Shown here: piece after piece, positions 16,696 to 24,710 of the stretch
Numbering within the stretch: position 1 is the stretch's first letter
How the letters are laid out: the number at the start of each line of letters is the position of its first letter
Assembly: GCA_964637235.1 (NCBI GenBank)
Contig: CAZWVR010000015.1
Location: forward strand, 1 to 36,537
Source: CAZWVR01 sp964637235
GTDB lineage: Bacteria; Bacteroidota; Bacteroidia; Bacteroidales; S143-33
Length of the DNA stretch: 36,537 nt
Direction: 5' to 3'
The notes under the pieces: model-generated
The model's input: the letters and a program-made list of their open reading frames with translations, nothing else
The model's database searches: none
Told to the model about the DNA's origin: nothing
Program-made: the position numbers and the translations under genes

Positions 16696-16801
16696 TATAC
16701 AATAACTTATCAAACTTTTTCGCATAACCATTTATTTTTATCTAAATTCTGTCAAAAAAATTTGTCTTATATTCCAAAAAAAATTATTTTTTCCACAAAA
16801 A

Positions 16802-17575
16802 ATGGCTAATAATTCTAATTCCGGGCTTTCCATTTTGGGTATTATCATTATCTTGGCAATTATTTATCTGATAATTAAGCATTTATGGACTTTTGTGATA
16901 ATTGCTGCTGTGCTGCTTATTCTTATTGCTGTTGCTATTATCCTACTAATTAAGGCTTCTAAAAAAACAAAACCATCAGATTCTATTAAAGAGCAAATAC
17001 GTACTTTGCGTTCTAAAATTCGTCAGCAGAAGTTTAAGGCAGAAAATAATATAAAACGTCTTTCTGAATGGGCTGCTGATGCTATATATACTACATATTC
17101 CGATTTGTTTGGTGATAAATATACAAAATCGGAGCTTTTAGAAAACTATGAAAAAATCAGAGCCGATTATGCTACTAAAATTGACACCTTAAAAGCCAAT
17201 AAATGCGATGAAATTGTAAATAGTTATCTTAGTATCATTAACGCGGAAAAAAGTAAAATTGAGGCATTGGAAAAAATGGATGTTAAATATAAAGCTCTTT
17301 ACGACCAAATTTTGAAATCCGAACGCGAAAGAAAACAAATGCAAAAGTTGGATTCTCATTATAAAAAAATTGAGGCTTTTGATGCAGATATAGAAGGCGA
17401 AAAAACAATAGCTAATTCAGAGTTAAATTATGATGAAATTCGTAAAGAATTGGAGTATAAACAAGAGTATTTTAAACAGCTCGAAGAACTTAGTTATAAG
17501 TATAATAACAAGCTTTCACCTCAAATGTTGCCCGAATATAAACAGGAGCTTGAAAATATCTTGAATAACTTATGA
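16802..17575 (+). CDS. Membrane-anchored coiled-coil protein, unknown function
   Basis: A 257-residue protein of unknown family. Residues about 9-52 form two closely spaced hydrophobic helices with a short break (KHLW), so the N-terminus is probably a membrane hairpin with both ends in the cytoplasm. The rest is highly charged and helical, rich in Lys and Glu, with heptad-like patterns from about 65 to 250, which suggests a long coiled coil. The start ATG follows directly on an A-rich leader. It ends four bases before aroE, so the two are probably co-transcribed. Nothing in the sequence links its function to the shikimate pathway. Confidence 0.75.
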   Translation: MANNSNSGLSILGIIIILAIIYLIIKHLWTFVIIAAVLLILIAVAIILLIKASKKTKPSDSIKEQIRTLRSKIRQQKFKAENNIKRLSEWAADAIYTTYSDLFGDKYTKSELLENYEKIRADYATKIDTLKANKCDEIVNSYLSIINAEKSKIEALEKMDVKYKALYDQILKSERERKQMQKLDSHYKKIEAFDADIEGEKTIANSELNYDEIRKELEYKQEYFKQLEELSYKYNNKLSPQMLPEYKQELENILNNL

Positions 17576-17579
17576 AAAA

Positions 17580-18368
17580 ATGAACCGAAAAATTTTCGGA
17601 TTGATAGGTAGAAAACTTTCTCATTCATATTCTTATAAGTTTTTTTCTCATTTATTTGATTTTTATGCACTCAATCATTGCGAATATCGTAATTTTGAGC
17701 TCAGAAGTATAGAGCAATTACCTGCTTTGTTAAAGAATATCCCAAATATAGCCGGTTTTAATATCACAATTCCATATAAAGAGAGCATTTTTAAGTATTT
17801 AGATTTTTTGACGCCTGAGGCTTGTTCTGTGGGTTCCGTTAATGTTGTAAAGGTATTTAAGAATGCTATTACTGGTTATAATACAGATATTTATGGTTTT
17901 CAAGTTAGTTTGAAACATTTTCTGGGTAGTTTTTTTCCTCCTAAGGCATTGATTTTAGGTACAGGAGGGGCTGCCAAAGCAGTTGCCTATGTACTTAATA
18001 ATTTAGGTATTGACTTTTTTTTCGTGTCTCGTTCTAAAAAAGCTATAAATATATTACCATACGAAGAGCTAACTCCTCAATTACTTTCAGAAGCTTTTTT
18101 AATTGTTAATGCTACTCCTTTGGGTATGTATCCTGATATTTTTTCCAAACCACCTGTGCCATATACATTTATCACTGAAAATCATTATTGTTATGATTTG
18201 GTCTATAATCCATCAGAAACGGCATTTATGAAAGAATGCGCTAAGAGAGGTGCGAAAGTAAAAAATGGATTGGAAATGTTGCAGTTGCAGGCTATTCGTT
18301 CTTTTGAGATATGGTTTGATAGGCAAATTGATGAAACTGAGTTTGATAAACTTTTAATTTGGCATTGA
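17580..18368 (+). CDS. aroE: Shikimate dehydrogenase (NADP+)
   Basis: Reduces 3-dehydroshikimate to shikimate in aromatic amino-acid synthesis. The shikimate-binding KLSHSYS is near residue 12, and FNITIPYKESI contains the catalytic lysine. NTDIYGF supplies the conserved aspartate, the glycine-rich LGTGGAAKAV binds NADP, and NGLEMLQLQA near the end has the substrate-binding glutamine. Length (262) is typical. The start codon lies just after the stop of the coiled-coil gene. The gene converges on the thioredoxin-like gene at 18405, with about 36 bases between stops. Confidence 0.95.
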   Translation: MNRKIFGLIGRKLSHSYSYKFFSHLFDFYALNHCEYRNFELRSIEQLPALLKNIPNIAGFNITIPYKESIFKYLDFLTPEACSVGSVNVVKVFKNAITGYNTDIYGFQVSLKHFLGSFFPPKALILGTGGAAKAVAYVLNNLGIDFFFVSRSKKAINILPYEELTPQLLSEAFLIVNATPLGMYPDIFSKPPVPYTFITENHYCYDLVYNPSETAFMKECAKRGAKVKNGLEMLQLQAIRSFEIWFDRQIDETEFDKLLIWH

Positions 18369-18374
18369 CAGATA

Positions 18375-18404
18375 GTAAGGTAGTAATTATCTTTTTTACC
18401 TTGC
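18375..18404. terminator. Weak hairpin between convergent genes
   Basis: GTAAGGTA (18375-18382) pairs with TACCTTGC (18397-18404) with one G-T pair and a 14-base loop, followed on the plus strand by CTACATTTTTTT. It could end transcription from aroE. Confidence 0.35.
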
Positions 18405-19436
18405 CTACATTTTTTTATCGTTATTATTTTTTTTGTCTTTTTTGAATGAGCTTTTAAAGTTTTTTAAAAACTCTTTGAAACTCATTTCTTTATATGCATT
18501 ATCACCGAAGTAATGTAATATAGGTTCTATTGTTTCTGGGGTCATAAAAACTTGTTCTTTATCAAGTAGTTTAAAGTTTTCATCCATAATTACAAAAGCA
18601 GGAAATCTCATTTTCCCATTTAACACTGCAATAGCAAAAGTATTGAAAGGATATTTATCCGATTTTTTATATTCTACTCCATTTATTGTAAAATGCTCAT
18701 CATTTCTTACATATATTGTGACTGGGTAAAAATGGGAATTTAGATATCGGGCAATAATTGGATTGTTGTATGTTTGCGTTCGCATAATAGTTTGAGAGGT
18801 GTTGTAATTGTCGTATAAATCTATGAATAGTTTTTTTGGTTTTTCCTTCATTTTTTCAATAGCTTCGCTCATTGTTAACCATCTGACATTTAATCTTGTT
18901 ATAATTTGTTTTTTTCCGGGAGGATAAGCTTTTAGAAAATATTTCTCATAAGTGGGATAATCTGTTGAAAGATAGGCACTTTCTGCATAATATACCAAGA
19001 TAGGAAATATATGATCTCTATCTCTATATCCATAAAAAACTCTCCCTCGCGCTTGCCTGTCATATACTATTATAGCAGGAAATTGTATTTTGTTTCCCAA
19101 TAAAAAATATACTAACGAATGGAAAGGTTTGTTAGGTTCCTTTTTGAATGTATTGCCATTAAAAAAGGTAATACTCTCTGTATCTGTGGCTTTTAATTTT
19201 ATCGGATAAAATAGTACATTGATGTAGTTTGCTACTTCTGGATTTGAAAAAGTGCTATCTATAAATTTTTTTGAAATTTTAGATGTATCGCATTCAATAA
19301 AAATTAATACAGGCTTAGGTTTTTTGGGGAAAATATTTTTTACAGTATCAAAACTTAGCCACTTTATAGAAGTTTGTTGGCCATAAATCGTATTGAAAAG
19401 TACTATTATAAGCAATAAAAAGCTAAATTTTTTCAT
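18405..19436 (-). CDS. Exported tandem thioredoxin-like protein without active-site cysteines
   Basis: A 343-residue protein with a signal peptide (MKKFSFLLLIIVLFNTIYGQ). The mature part holds two related segments, about 21-150 and 180-325. Each has the layout of Bacteroidota thioredoxin-fold proteins: a leading W-L-x-(F/M) stretch, a strand such as KPVLIFIE or KKLFIDLY, the helix where CxxC normally lies, then 'P-x-(V/I)-A-x-Y-(I/L)-N', a strand 'FYP(I/V)', and 'FPA-x-(I/V)' before a final strand. By eye the CxxC positions read SKIS in the first domain and NTSQ in the second, so neither can do dithiol chemistry. The C-terminus is Lys/Asn-rich. It lies 25 bases downstream of rppH. A binding or scaffold role in the periplasm is inferred. 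Confidence 0.7.
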   Translation of the reverse strand: MKKFSFLLLIIVLFNTIYGQQTSIKWLSFDTVKNIFPKKPKPVLIFIECDTSKISKKFIDSTFSNPEVANYINVLFYPIKLKATDTESITFFNGNTFKKEPNKPFHSLVYFLLGNKIQFPAIIVYDRQARGRVFYGYRDRDHIFPILVYYAESAYLSTDYPTYEKYFLKAYPPGKKQIITRLNVRWLTMSEAIEKMKEKPKKLFIDLYDNYNTSQTIMRTQTYNNPIIARYLNSHFYPVTIYVRNDEHFTINGVEYKKSDKYPFNTFAIAVLNGKMRFPAFVIMDENFKLLDKEQVFMTPETIEPILHYFGDNAYKEMSFKEFLKNFKSSFKKDKKNNNDKKM

Positions 19437-19461
19437 TTTGGTATACCATTTCTAAAATAGC

Positions 19462-19929
19462 TTAGAATTTGAAATTTCTATTAAACCATTCGTTTAATTT
19501 TTCATAAGTATGCTTTTTAAAATCTATTATTTGTTTTGTAATTTCCTCAAAATCAGCCCATTTAAAATTGATAAATTCTGGTGTTTGTACATTATCTAAG
19601 TCTATATTTAACTCTGGATTTTTAATTTTAAAAATATACCATTTTTGTACTTGACCGAAAAAGTCTTTTCGTATTTCTGGTGGAATTACATATACAATCC
19701 AGTCTGGATATTCTCCTTTTAAAATAAGCTGTGTTTCTGGGTCTATGCCTGTTTCTTCTTTTATTTCACGTTTTATTGCTTTTAGGGGGGCTTCATCTTT
19801 ATTTATTCCGCCTTGTGGGAATTGCCAGTTGCCGGGTGTATCTCGTCTTTCAAAAGCTAAAACTTTTCCGTTGTCATTATATATGATAGCTCCCGCATTG
19901 CCTCTAAAAATGATACTATTGTCAGTCAT
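19462..19929 (-). CDS. rppH: RNA pyrophosphohydrolase (NUDIX), RppH-like
   Basis: Predicted to remove pyrophosphate from triphosphorylated 5' ends of mRNA, which triggers decay. The complete NUDIX box GX5EX7REUXEEXGU covers residues 40-62, with Glu58 and Glu59 as metal ligands. Features particular to RppH are WQFPQGGIN just before and in the box, the later GQVQKWY segment, the TPEF motif and the terminal FK...Y block. Length (155) matches E. coli RppH (176) more closely than other NUDIX groups. The start overlaps the end of the TerB-like gene by eight bases, and a thioredoxin-like gene follows. A dinucleoside polyphosphate hydrolase role is the main alternative. Confidence 0.8.
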   Translation of the reverse strand: MTDNSIIFRGNAGAIIYNDNGKVLAFERRDTPGNWQFPQGGINKDEAPLKAIKREIKEETGIDPETQLILKGEYPDWIVYVIPPEIRKDFFGQVQKWYIFKIKNPELNIDLDNVQTPEFINFKWADFEEITKQIIDFKKHTYEKLNEWFNRNFKF

Positions 19930-20287
19930 ATTTCCAAAGTTTTTTTGTTAAAGAAATTACATGATCTAAATATGTTTTGTTTAAATCTAATTTTTCCGCC
20001 AGTTTTAGACATAATTCATATTCTTTTTGATCAATTTTTCCGTCAATCATAGACATCATAACTGCTTCGCTAAGTTGTTCCTCCCGTTCCTCTTGATTCA
20101 TCGGAATTACAAATTTAAGTTTTTCGGCATTATTAATCAAATTTTTTACATCATTTTTATCTATTCCATATTCTTGTGCTCGTTCGTATAAGAATGCTAA
20201 TTCATCTTTTGTCATTATACCATCTGCTGTTGCTACTGCTACTATATTTGCTAAGTGTTCCAGTTTTATTTTTTTATTTTTATCCAT
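19922..20287 (-). CDS. TerB-like helical protein
   Basis: A 121-residue, all-helical protein. Two similar halves are visible: 'VAVATADGIMTKDELAFLYERA' and 'VMMSMIDGKIDQKEYELCLKLA', each with a D-G-(I/K) turn followed by an acidic helix, as in TerB/TerB-like proteins that bind divalent metal. I chose the ATG at 20287 (MDKNKKIKLEH) because the nine codons before it look non-conserved and would run further into the divergent promoter region. Bacteroidota genomes carry many such small TerB-like proteins of unknown function. The gene overlaps rppH by eight bases and so leads a three-gene unit. Confidence 0.7.
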   Translation of the reverse strand: MDKNKKIKLEHLANIVAVATADGIMTKDELAFLYERAQEYGIDKNDVKNLINNAEKLKFVIPMNQEEREEQLSEAVMMSMIDGKIDQKEYELCLKLAEKLDLNKTYLDHVISLTKKLWKYD

Positions 20288-20294
20288 AATTTTG
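20287..20294 (+). promoter_or_regulatory. -7 promoter box of the aldo/keto reductase gene
   Basis: TAATTTTG fits TAnnTTTG and lies 32 bases before the chosen start codon. The matching -33 region is a T-rich tract without a clear TTTG. The box overlaps the start codon of the divergent TerB-like gene. Confidence 0.4.
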
Positions 20295-20326
20295 TTTTTG
20301 ATAAAGATAGGCAAAAATTATACAAA

Positions 20327-21142
20327 ATGAAACATATTGTTTTAAACAATGGTGTAAAAATACCTATTTTGGGGCTTGGAACTTATAAACTTGTTGATTA
20401 TAAAGAAGTTAAACAGGCAATTTTTAAGGCTTTGGATTTAGGATATCGATTGATAGACACAGCAGAAATGTATGCAAATGAGTATCAGATAGGTAGGGCA
20501 ATAAAAGAATATGGAATACCCAGAGACCAGTTGTTTATTACAAGTAAAATATGGGATAGTTCCATAGGTTATGATTATACGATAAAGAGTTTTGAGGCTA
20601 CATTGGAAAGGCTCAAAACAGACTATTTAGATTTGTACTTAATACATTGGCCTCGGGGATATTCTTTTATTGAAACCTGGTCTGCAATGACCGATTTATA
20701 TAAAGAAGGACGAATAAGAGCTATTGGCGTTAGTAATTTTCATCGTGGGCATTTGGAATATTTGAAAAATAATAGTGAGATTTTGCCTGTGGTGAACCAG
20801 ATAGAGATACATCCGTATTTTATTCAAGAGGATTTGATAGAATATTGCAAAAATGAAGGAATAATCCCGGAATCTTGGTCTCCATTGGCAAAAGGACGAG
20901 TGACAGTAGATAATGTGCTTTCTCAAATAGCTGAGAAGTACGGGAAAACACCTGCACAGGTTGCGATACGTTGGCATATTGATAGGGGGTTTATTGTTAT
21001 TCCCAAAAGTGGAAATCCGAAAAGAATTGCTGAAAATTTTGATGTATTTGATTTTGAACTCTCTGAGGAGGATATAAAGCGTATAAATGAGTTAAATACT
21101 TTGAGAAAAATAGGACCAGATCCGGATAGTTTTCTTGTTTAG
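20327..21142 (+). CDS. Aldo/keto reductase
   Basis: NADPH-dependent oxidoreductase of the AKR superfamily (TIM barrel), likely close to 2,5-diketo-gluconate reductase or glyoxal/methylglyoxal reductases. The catalytic tetrad is visible: Asp44 and Tyr49 in DTAEMY, Lys74 in FITSKIW, and His107 in LIHWP. The cofactor end shows IPKSGNPKRIAENF. An upstream ATG in frame (20255) would add 24 residues, but those are Phe/Lys-rich, non-homologous, and would overlap the divergent gene, so I start at ATG 20327 (271 residues), where MKHIVLNNGVKIP begins as in the family. The physiological substrate cannot be told from sequence. Confidence 0.92.
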   Translation: MKHIVLNNGVKIPILGLGTYKLVDYKEVKQAIFKALDLGYRLIDTAEMYANEYQIGRAIKEYGIPRDQLFITSKIWDSSIGYDYTIKSFEATLERLKTDYLDLYLIHWPRGYSFIETWSAMTDLYKEGRIRAIGVSNFHRGHLEYLKNNSEILPVVNQIEIHPYFIQEDLIEYCKNEGIIPESWSPLAKGRVTVDNVLSQIAEKYGKTPAQVAIRWHIDRGFIVIPKSGNPKRIAENFDVFDFELSEEDIKRINELNTLRKIGPDPDSFLV

Positions 21143-21153
21143 AAAAAAATGTT

Positions 21154-21161
21154 TATCTTTG
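21154..21161 (+). promoter_or_regulatory. -7 promoter box of the DUF3467 gene
   Basis: TATCTTTG fits TAnnTTTG, lies 12 bases after the aldo/keto reductase stop codon and 12 bases before the next start codon. Only a weak -33 (TTG, shorter spacing) is visible. The same octamer precedes the ferritin gene. Confidence 0.45.
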
Positions 21162-21173
21162 AAAAAAAAAGTT

Positions 21174-21494
21174 ATGAAAGAACAACAGGAAAATCAATTG
21201 AATATTGAACTTTCTGAGGAAGTGGCTCAGGGTATTTATTCAAATTTAGCAATTATTTCACATTCGGAGTCTGAGTTTGTTATAGATTTTGTACGTATAG
21301 TTCCTGGAATAAATAAAGCTCAGGTTAAGTCTCGGATAATTCTTACTCCACAGCACGCTAAGCGTTTATTGAATGCATTAGAGGAGAATTTACGTAAATA
21401 TGAGGCAGTATTTGGAACTATTGAGATACCGCAACCTAAGAATCCGAAAGGTTTTCCGCCGATAAATTTTGGTGATTCGGGTATTCAGGCATAA
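21174..21494 (+). CDS. DUF3467 family protein
   Basis: A 106-residue acidic cytoplasmic protein. It has the family layout: LNIELSEEVAQGIYSNLA, then SESEFVIDFVRIVPG, then VKSRIILTPQHAKRLLNALEENL, and a proline-rich tail. The function of the family is not known. An in-frame ATG at 21135 would precede the promoter box and overlap the previous gene, so ATG 21174 is preferred. The gene is followed by a tRNA gene with its own promoter. Confidence 0.88.
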   Translation: MKEQQENQLNIELSEEVAQGIYSNLAIISHSESEFVIDFVRIVPGINKAQVKSRIILTPQHAKRLLNALEENLRKYEAVFGTIEIPQPKNPKGFPPINFGDSGIQA

Positions 21495-21497
21495 AAA

Positions 21498-21529
21498 TTT
21501 GTTTTTTTCAGAAAAGAATAATAATTTTG
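21498..21529 (+). promoter_or_regulatory. Promoter of the tRNA-Arg gene
   Basis: TTTG at 21498-21501 and TAATTTTG at 21522-21529 are spaced by 20 bases, close to the Bacteroidota consensus. The tRNA begins 14 bases after the -7 box. Confidence 0.7.
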
Positions 21530-21543
21530 CACCGCATTTAAGG

Positions 21544-21617
21544 GGTCCCGTAGCTCAGCTGGATAGAGCAACGGCCTTCTAAGCCGTGGGCCGCAGGTTC
21601 GAATCCTGCCGGGATCA
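21544..21617 (+). tRNA. tRNA-Arg (anticodon UCU)
   Basis: A 74-base cloverleaf. The acceptor stem is GGTCCCG with CGGGATC (one G-T pair). The D arm is GCTCAGCTGGATAGAGC. The anticodon stem ACGGC/GCCGT encloses the loop CTTCTAA, giving anticodon TCT, which reads AGA/AGG arginine codons. The T arm contains GCAGGTTCGAATCCTGC. The discriminator is A and the CCA end is not encoded. Confidence 0.97.
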
Positions 21618-21621
21618 CTTT

Positions 21622-21663
21622 AAGGAGGAGGTAGAACTTTAAGTTCTATCTCCTCCTTTTTTT
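21622..21663 (+). terminator. Rho-independent terminator after tRNA-Arg
   Basis: An 18-base stem (21622-21639 with 21641-21658, one G-T pair) with a tight loop is followed by TTTTT. The 5' arm contains GGAGGAGG. It lies four bases after the tRNA and two bases from the end of the convergent acylase gene. Confidence 0.92.
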
Positions 21664-21664
21664 A

Positions 21665-24043
21665 TTATGGAATAAAGACGCTGTGGTATTTTGTTTTTTT
21701 CTTGATAAGAGCAAGGCTGAATAAATCCCGGTGGTATTTATTTTTAAGATACATTTGAGTTTGGTTGCAATAAAATTCGCTTGCAGGTTGTCCTGAAACG
21801 CCTGTGGGAATTACTGTTTGCGAATTATCCCAGTTGCTTAAATCAAAAATATGACGTTCTGACGCTCCGGATTTTACTTTAAAGTTATTTGTGAAATCAT
21901 AGCTAAATGGACATACAGTATGATAGCTGCCTCCTACTGCATAAGGTCCACGGTTTAAGTTAAAAATCATATCAAGAATTTTTACTGCTGCAAGTGGGTG
22001 TTCAAATGTAATAGTGTGAATATCTCCGTAATGCCATTTTTCCGGATTTTTTCCCAGTTGTTTTTCTAAGGTATCTATTGTTTGAGCAAAAGACATTTTT
22101 ACAATATCGTTAAAGGTCTCTTTTTTCTTTGTATTTTTATTATCGTAAAGAGGAGAAAATTTATCGTGCCATAAGTTTCTGATTACACCTTCGGTCATAA
22201 TTGTAGAGGAAAAAATTTGATTTGTTAGATCTTTTCCCAGTTCGTCTTCTATGGTGTTTTTTACAAATAATATGAAAAATTGTTCAAAAATTAGTGGTGC
22301 AGCTTCTTGTGATTTCATTTCGCCGTCCCAAGATTTAAGTATTTCCAGAGCTTTTTTTGCATTTGGATTTTTAGGTATATTGCTTGCTATCTCAAAAATT
22401 ACATCCGGGAGATATTCTTTTACGAATTCGGACTTTATATCGTTTTGAATGCGTTTCATATCTTCTACTGAGAGTTTATCTTTGGATTTGAGTAGGTATG
22501 TAATTCTGTCAAATCTATAATCTTGATGGTAGTATTGGGTAATATAGTATTTATAGTTATTCAATGATTTGTTATTAGCCGAAGCTAAGAAGCCATCTTT
22601 GGGATTAAAAACAAATGGTAAACTATCGGCTGAAATAAAGTTTTTCCAATCGTATAGAGTTGTATCTCCGGGGAATATATGCCATCCTTGTGTTTTTCGT
22701 ATGGGAATAGTTCCAGTCATTTGTATGCCGATATTGCCGTTAACGTCAGCGTAAATAATATTTTGAGCCACAGAACCGAAGTATTTAGCACCTTTTTTAA
22801 AGTCATTCCAGTTTTTAGCGTGGTTAAAGATATAAAGTCCTTTTACTTCATTGCTTGGGAGGTTGCCTATCCAAGCCATTGAAAGGGCTTTATTGAGTTT
22901 TTTGAAGTATGATATTATAGGACCTCTATGGGTAAAACGCAATATACGAGTGATTGTATCGCCTTCTTTTGTAGCGATTTTATATTTTTTTATAGTAAGA
23001 TTTCTCCACTGTCCGTTTACAAGGTATTTTGTAGAGTCTTTGTTTAATGTTTCTATATAAAAATCAGCGTCATCGAGCATTACATTTGTCATTTCCCAAG
23101 CGATGGAGTCATTATGTCCTGCAACTATTACAGGCGCACCTGGAACTACTACACCTGTGACGTTTAGGTCTGGGCTATGCAAATGAGCCTGCATCCATAT
23201 ACCGGGGATACTTAGCCCCAGATGCATATCATTACAAAGAATAGGTTTCCCTGTTATTGATTTTGAACCTGCTACTACCCAGTTATTACTAGCCATAAAT
23301 GGATATGCACCGAGTTTTTGTAAAGTGCTGTTAAATGCAATAGCTTGATTTTCAATATTTTTTATTAAAGTATCCGCAAATCCTTTATATATTATAGAAT
23401 CATTATTAAAATTTGGCAGAAATGTTCTCATAAGGCTGTCTCCAAGCAGATTTTTTATTTTGTAAAGAGTAATTTCATTAGACCAAGCCATACCTAAGTC
23501 CCAAGCCATATATCCGATAAGATTTAGAGAGTTTTTCGGAGTCCATTTTTCGGGTTTATATCCTAAAATACGAAATTCTATTGGTAGGGTATTATTTTCA
23601 ATATATTGATTAATTCCGTCGCTGAATGCAATAAGCATATTTTTAAGCGTGTCGTTCATATTTTGCCATATTTGCTGAGATTTTTCTTCTATTCTCAGTG
23701 CTCTTAATTTTAGGTCAACATCTACGTATTTTTTGCCAAATATTTCGGAAATTCTTCCTTGCGTGACGCGTCTTATAAGATCCATTTGCCAAAGACGTTC
23801 TTGTGCAGATACATATCCGAATACTCTATATAGATCAGCATCGTTTTTTGCATAGATATGTGGTACACCGAGGCTGTCTCGATATACATATACTGTGTCT
23901 TTTAGACCCTTTAATTTAAATGTACCTTGATATTTTGGCAGAGAGGAATGAGAAAACGAATAAATAAAAATACTGAAAGCAATAATCAGTACAATGATAA
24001 TTAATAAACTGTAAATCAGAATTTTTTTAGCTTTTTTTTTCAT
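21665..24043 (-). CDS. Penicillin acylase family hydrolase
   Basis: N-terminal nucleophile hydrolase of 792 residues, a family that cleaves amide bonds of penicillins, acyl-homoserine lactones or other acylated compounds. A hydrophobic segment at about 8-30 after a lysine-rich start is a signal peptide or membrane anchor, giving a periplasmic location. The alpha-chain region includes YRDSLGVPHIYAKNDADLYR and the QERLWQMDL motif. Self-cleavage should occur before Ser252 in ASNNWVV, which becomes the nucleophile of the beta chain. Further family motifs are NDMHLGLSIPGIWMQ, PGAPVIVAGHN and, near the end, SGQPASEFY. It follows pyrE by 22 bases. The true substrate is unknown; quorum-signal degradation is possible but not shown. 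Confidence 0.93.
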   Translation of the reverse strand: MKKKAKKILIYSLLIIIVLIIAFSIFIYSFSHSSLPKYQGTFKLKGLKDTVYVYRDSLGVPHIYAKNDADLYRVFGYVSAQERLWQMDLIRRVTQGRISEIFGKKYVDVDLKLRALRIEEKSQQIWQNMNDTLKNMLIAFSDGINQYIENNTLPIEFRILGYKPEKWTPKNSLNLIGYMAWDLGMAWSNEITLYKIKNLLGDSLMRTFLPNFNNDSIIYKGFADTLIKNIENQAIAFNSTLQKLGAYPFMASNNWVVAGSKSITGKPILCNDMHLGLSIPGIWMQAHLHSPDLNVTGVVVPGAPVIVAGHNDSIAWEMTNVMLDDADFYIETLNKDSTKYLVNGQWRNLTIKKYKIATKEGDTITRILRFTHRGPIISYFKKLNKALSMAWIGNLPSNEVKGLYIFNHAKNWNDFKKGAKYFGSVAQNIIYADVNGNIGIQMTGTIPIRKTQGWHIFPGDTTLYDWKNFISADSLPFVFNPKDGFLASANNKSLNNYKYYITQYYHQDYRFDRITYLLKSKDKLSVEDMKRIQNDIKSEFVKEYLPDVIFEIASNIPKNPNAKKALEILKSWDGEMKSQEAAPLIFEQFFILFVKNTIEDELGKDLTNQIFSSTIMTEGVIRNLWHDKFSPLYDNKNTKKKETFNDIVKMSFAQTIDTLEKQLGKNPEKWHYGDIHTITFEHPLAAVKILDMIFNLNRGPYAVGGSYHTVCPFSYDFTNNFKVKSGASERHIFDLSNWDNSQTVIPTGVSGQPASEFYCNQTQMYLKNKYHRDLFSLALIKKKTKYHSVFIP

Positions 24044-24065
24044 AATTTGAAGTTTTATACATTTG

Positions 24066-24710
24066 TTATTTTAATGATTGCTTTATAATATTAAAATCAC
24101 GCTCTTTGTGCCAAATTTGCAACAGTTTTTTTTCTTGTTCATTTATAAAATTTTTTTCATAAGCTCTTTGTAGTAGAGTTTCAAAGTCTGTAAGCGTTAT
24201 TAATGATATATTTTTTTTGTCAAATTGTAGTTGTGCTTCTGGGAACATATAGGTAAAAATAGCGATTAGTCCGATGGGTTCTAAGTGATTAGATTTAAGT
24301 ATTTCAACTGCTTTCGATGAATTCATTCCTGTTGAAATTAAATCTTCAATTACTATTAATTTTGTATTTGGCGGGAGATATCCTTCAATTTGTTTTTTTA
24401 GTCCGTATTCCTTGTTTTTTGTACGAACATATACCATTGGTAATTTTAAAGTATCTGCGACAAGTGCCCCAAAGGCAATTGAACCGGTAGCTATTGCTGC
24501 GATTGCTTCGGTTGAAGGATATTTTTTCTCTATTATTTTAGCGAATTGTTGTTTTATTATATCCCTTTGCTTAGGAAATGATAAAATTCTACGATTATCA
24601 CAGTATATAGGGGATAATAGACCACTAGACCATTTAAATGGAGTTTGTAAGTTTATTTTTATTGCATTGATGTCTAATAATATATCTGCAATTTGCTGCT
24701 TATTTATCAT
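24066..24710 (-). CDS. pyrE: Orotate phosphoribosyltransferase
   Basis: Joins orotate to PRPP to make OMP in pyrimidine synthesis. The 214 residues include the loop lysine region RTKNKEYGLKKQIEG (about 96-110) and the PRPP-binding motif LIVIEDLISTGMN (118-130) with Glu122 and Asp123. Its start codon overlaps the stop of the sensor gene by one base, and the acylase gene follows after 22 bases. Other pyrimidine genes are not seen in this window, so the linkage with a membrane sensor and a periplasmic hydrolase is unexplained. Confidence 0.95.
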   Translation of the reverse strand: MINKQQIADILLDINAIKINLQTPFKWSSGLLSPIYCDNRRILSFPKQRDIIKQQFAKIIEKKYPSTEAIAAIATGSIAFGALVADTLKLPMVYVRTKNKEYGLKKQIEGYLPPNTKLIVIEDLISTGMNSSKAVEILKSNHLEPIGLIAIFTYMFPEAQLQFDKKNISLITLTDFETLLQRAYEKNFINEQEKKLLQIWHKERDFNIIKQSLK

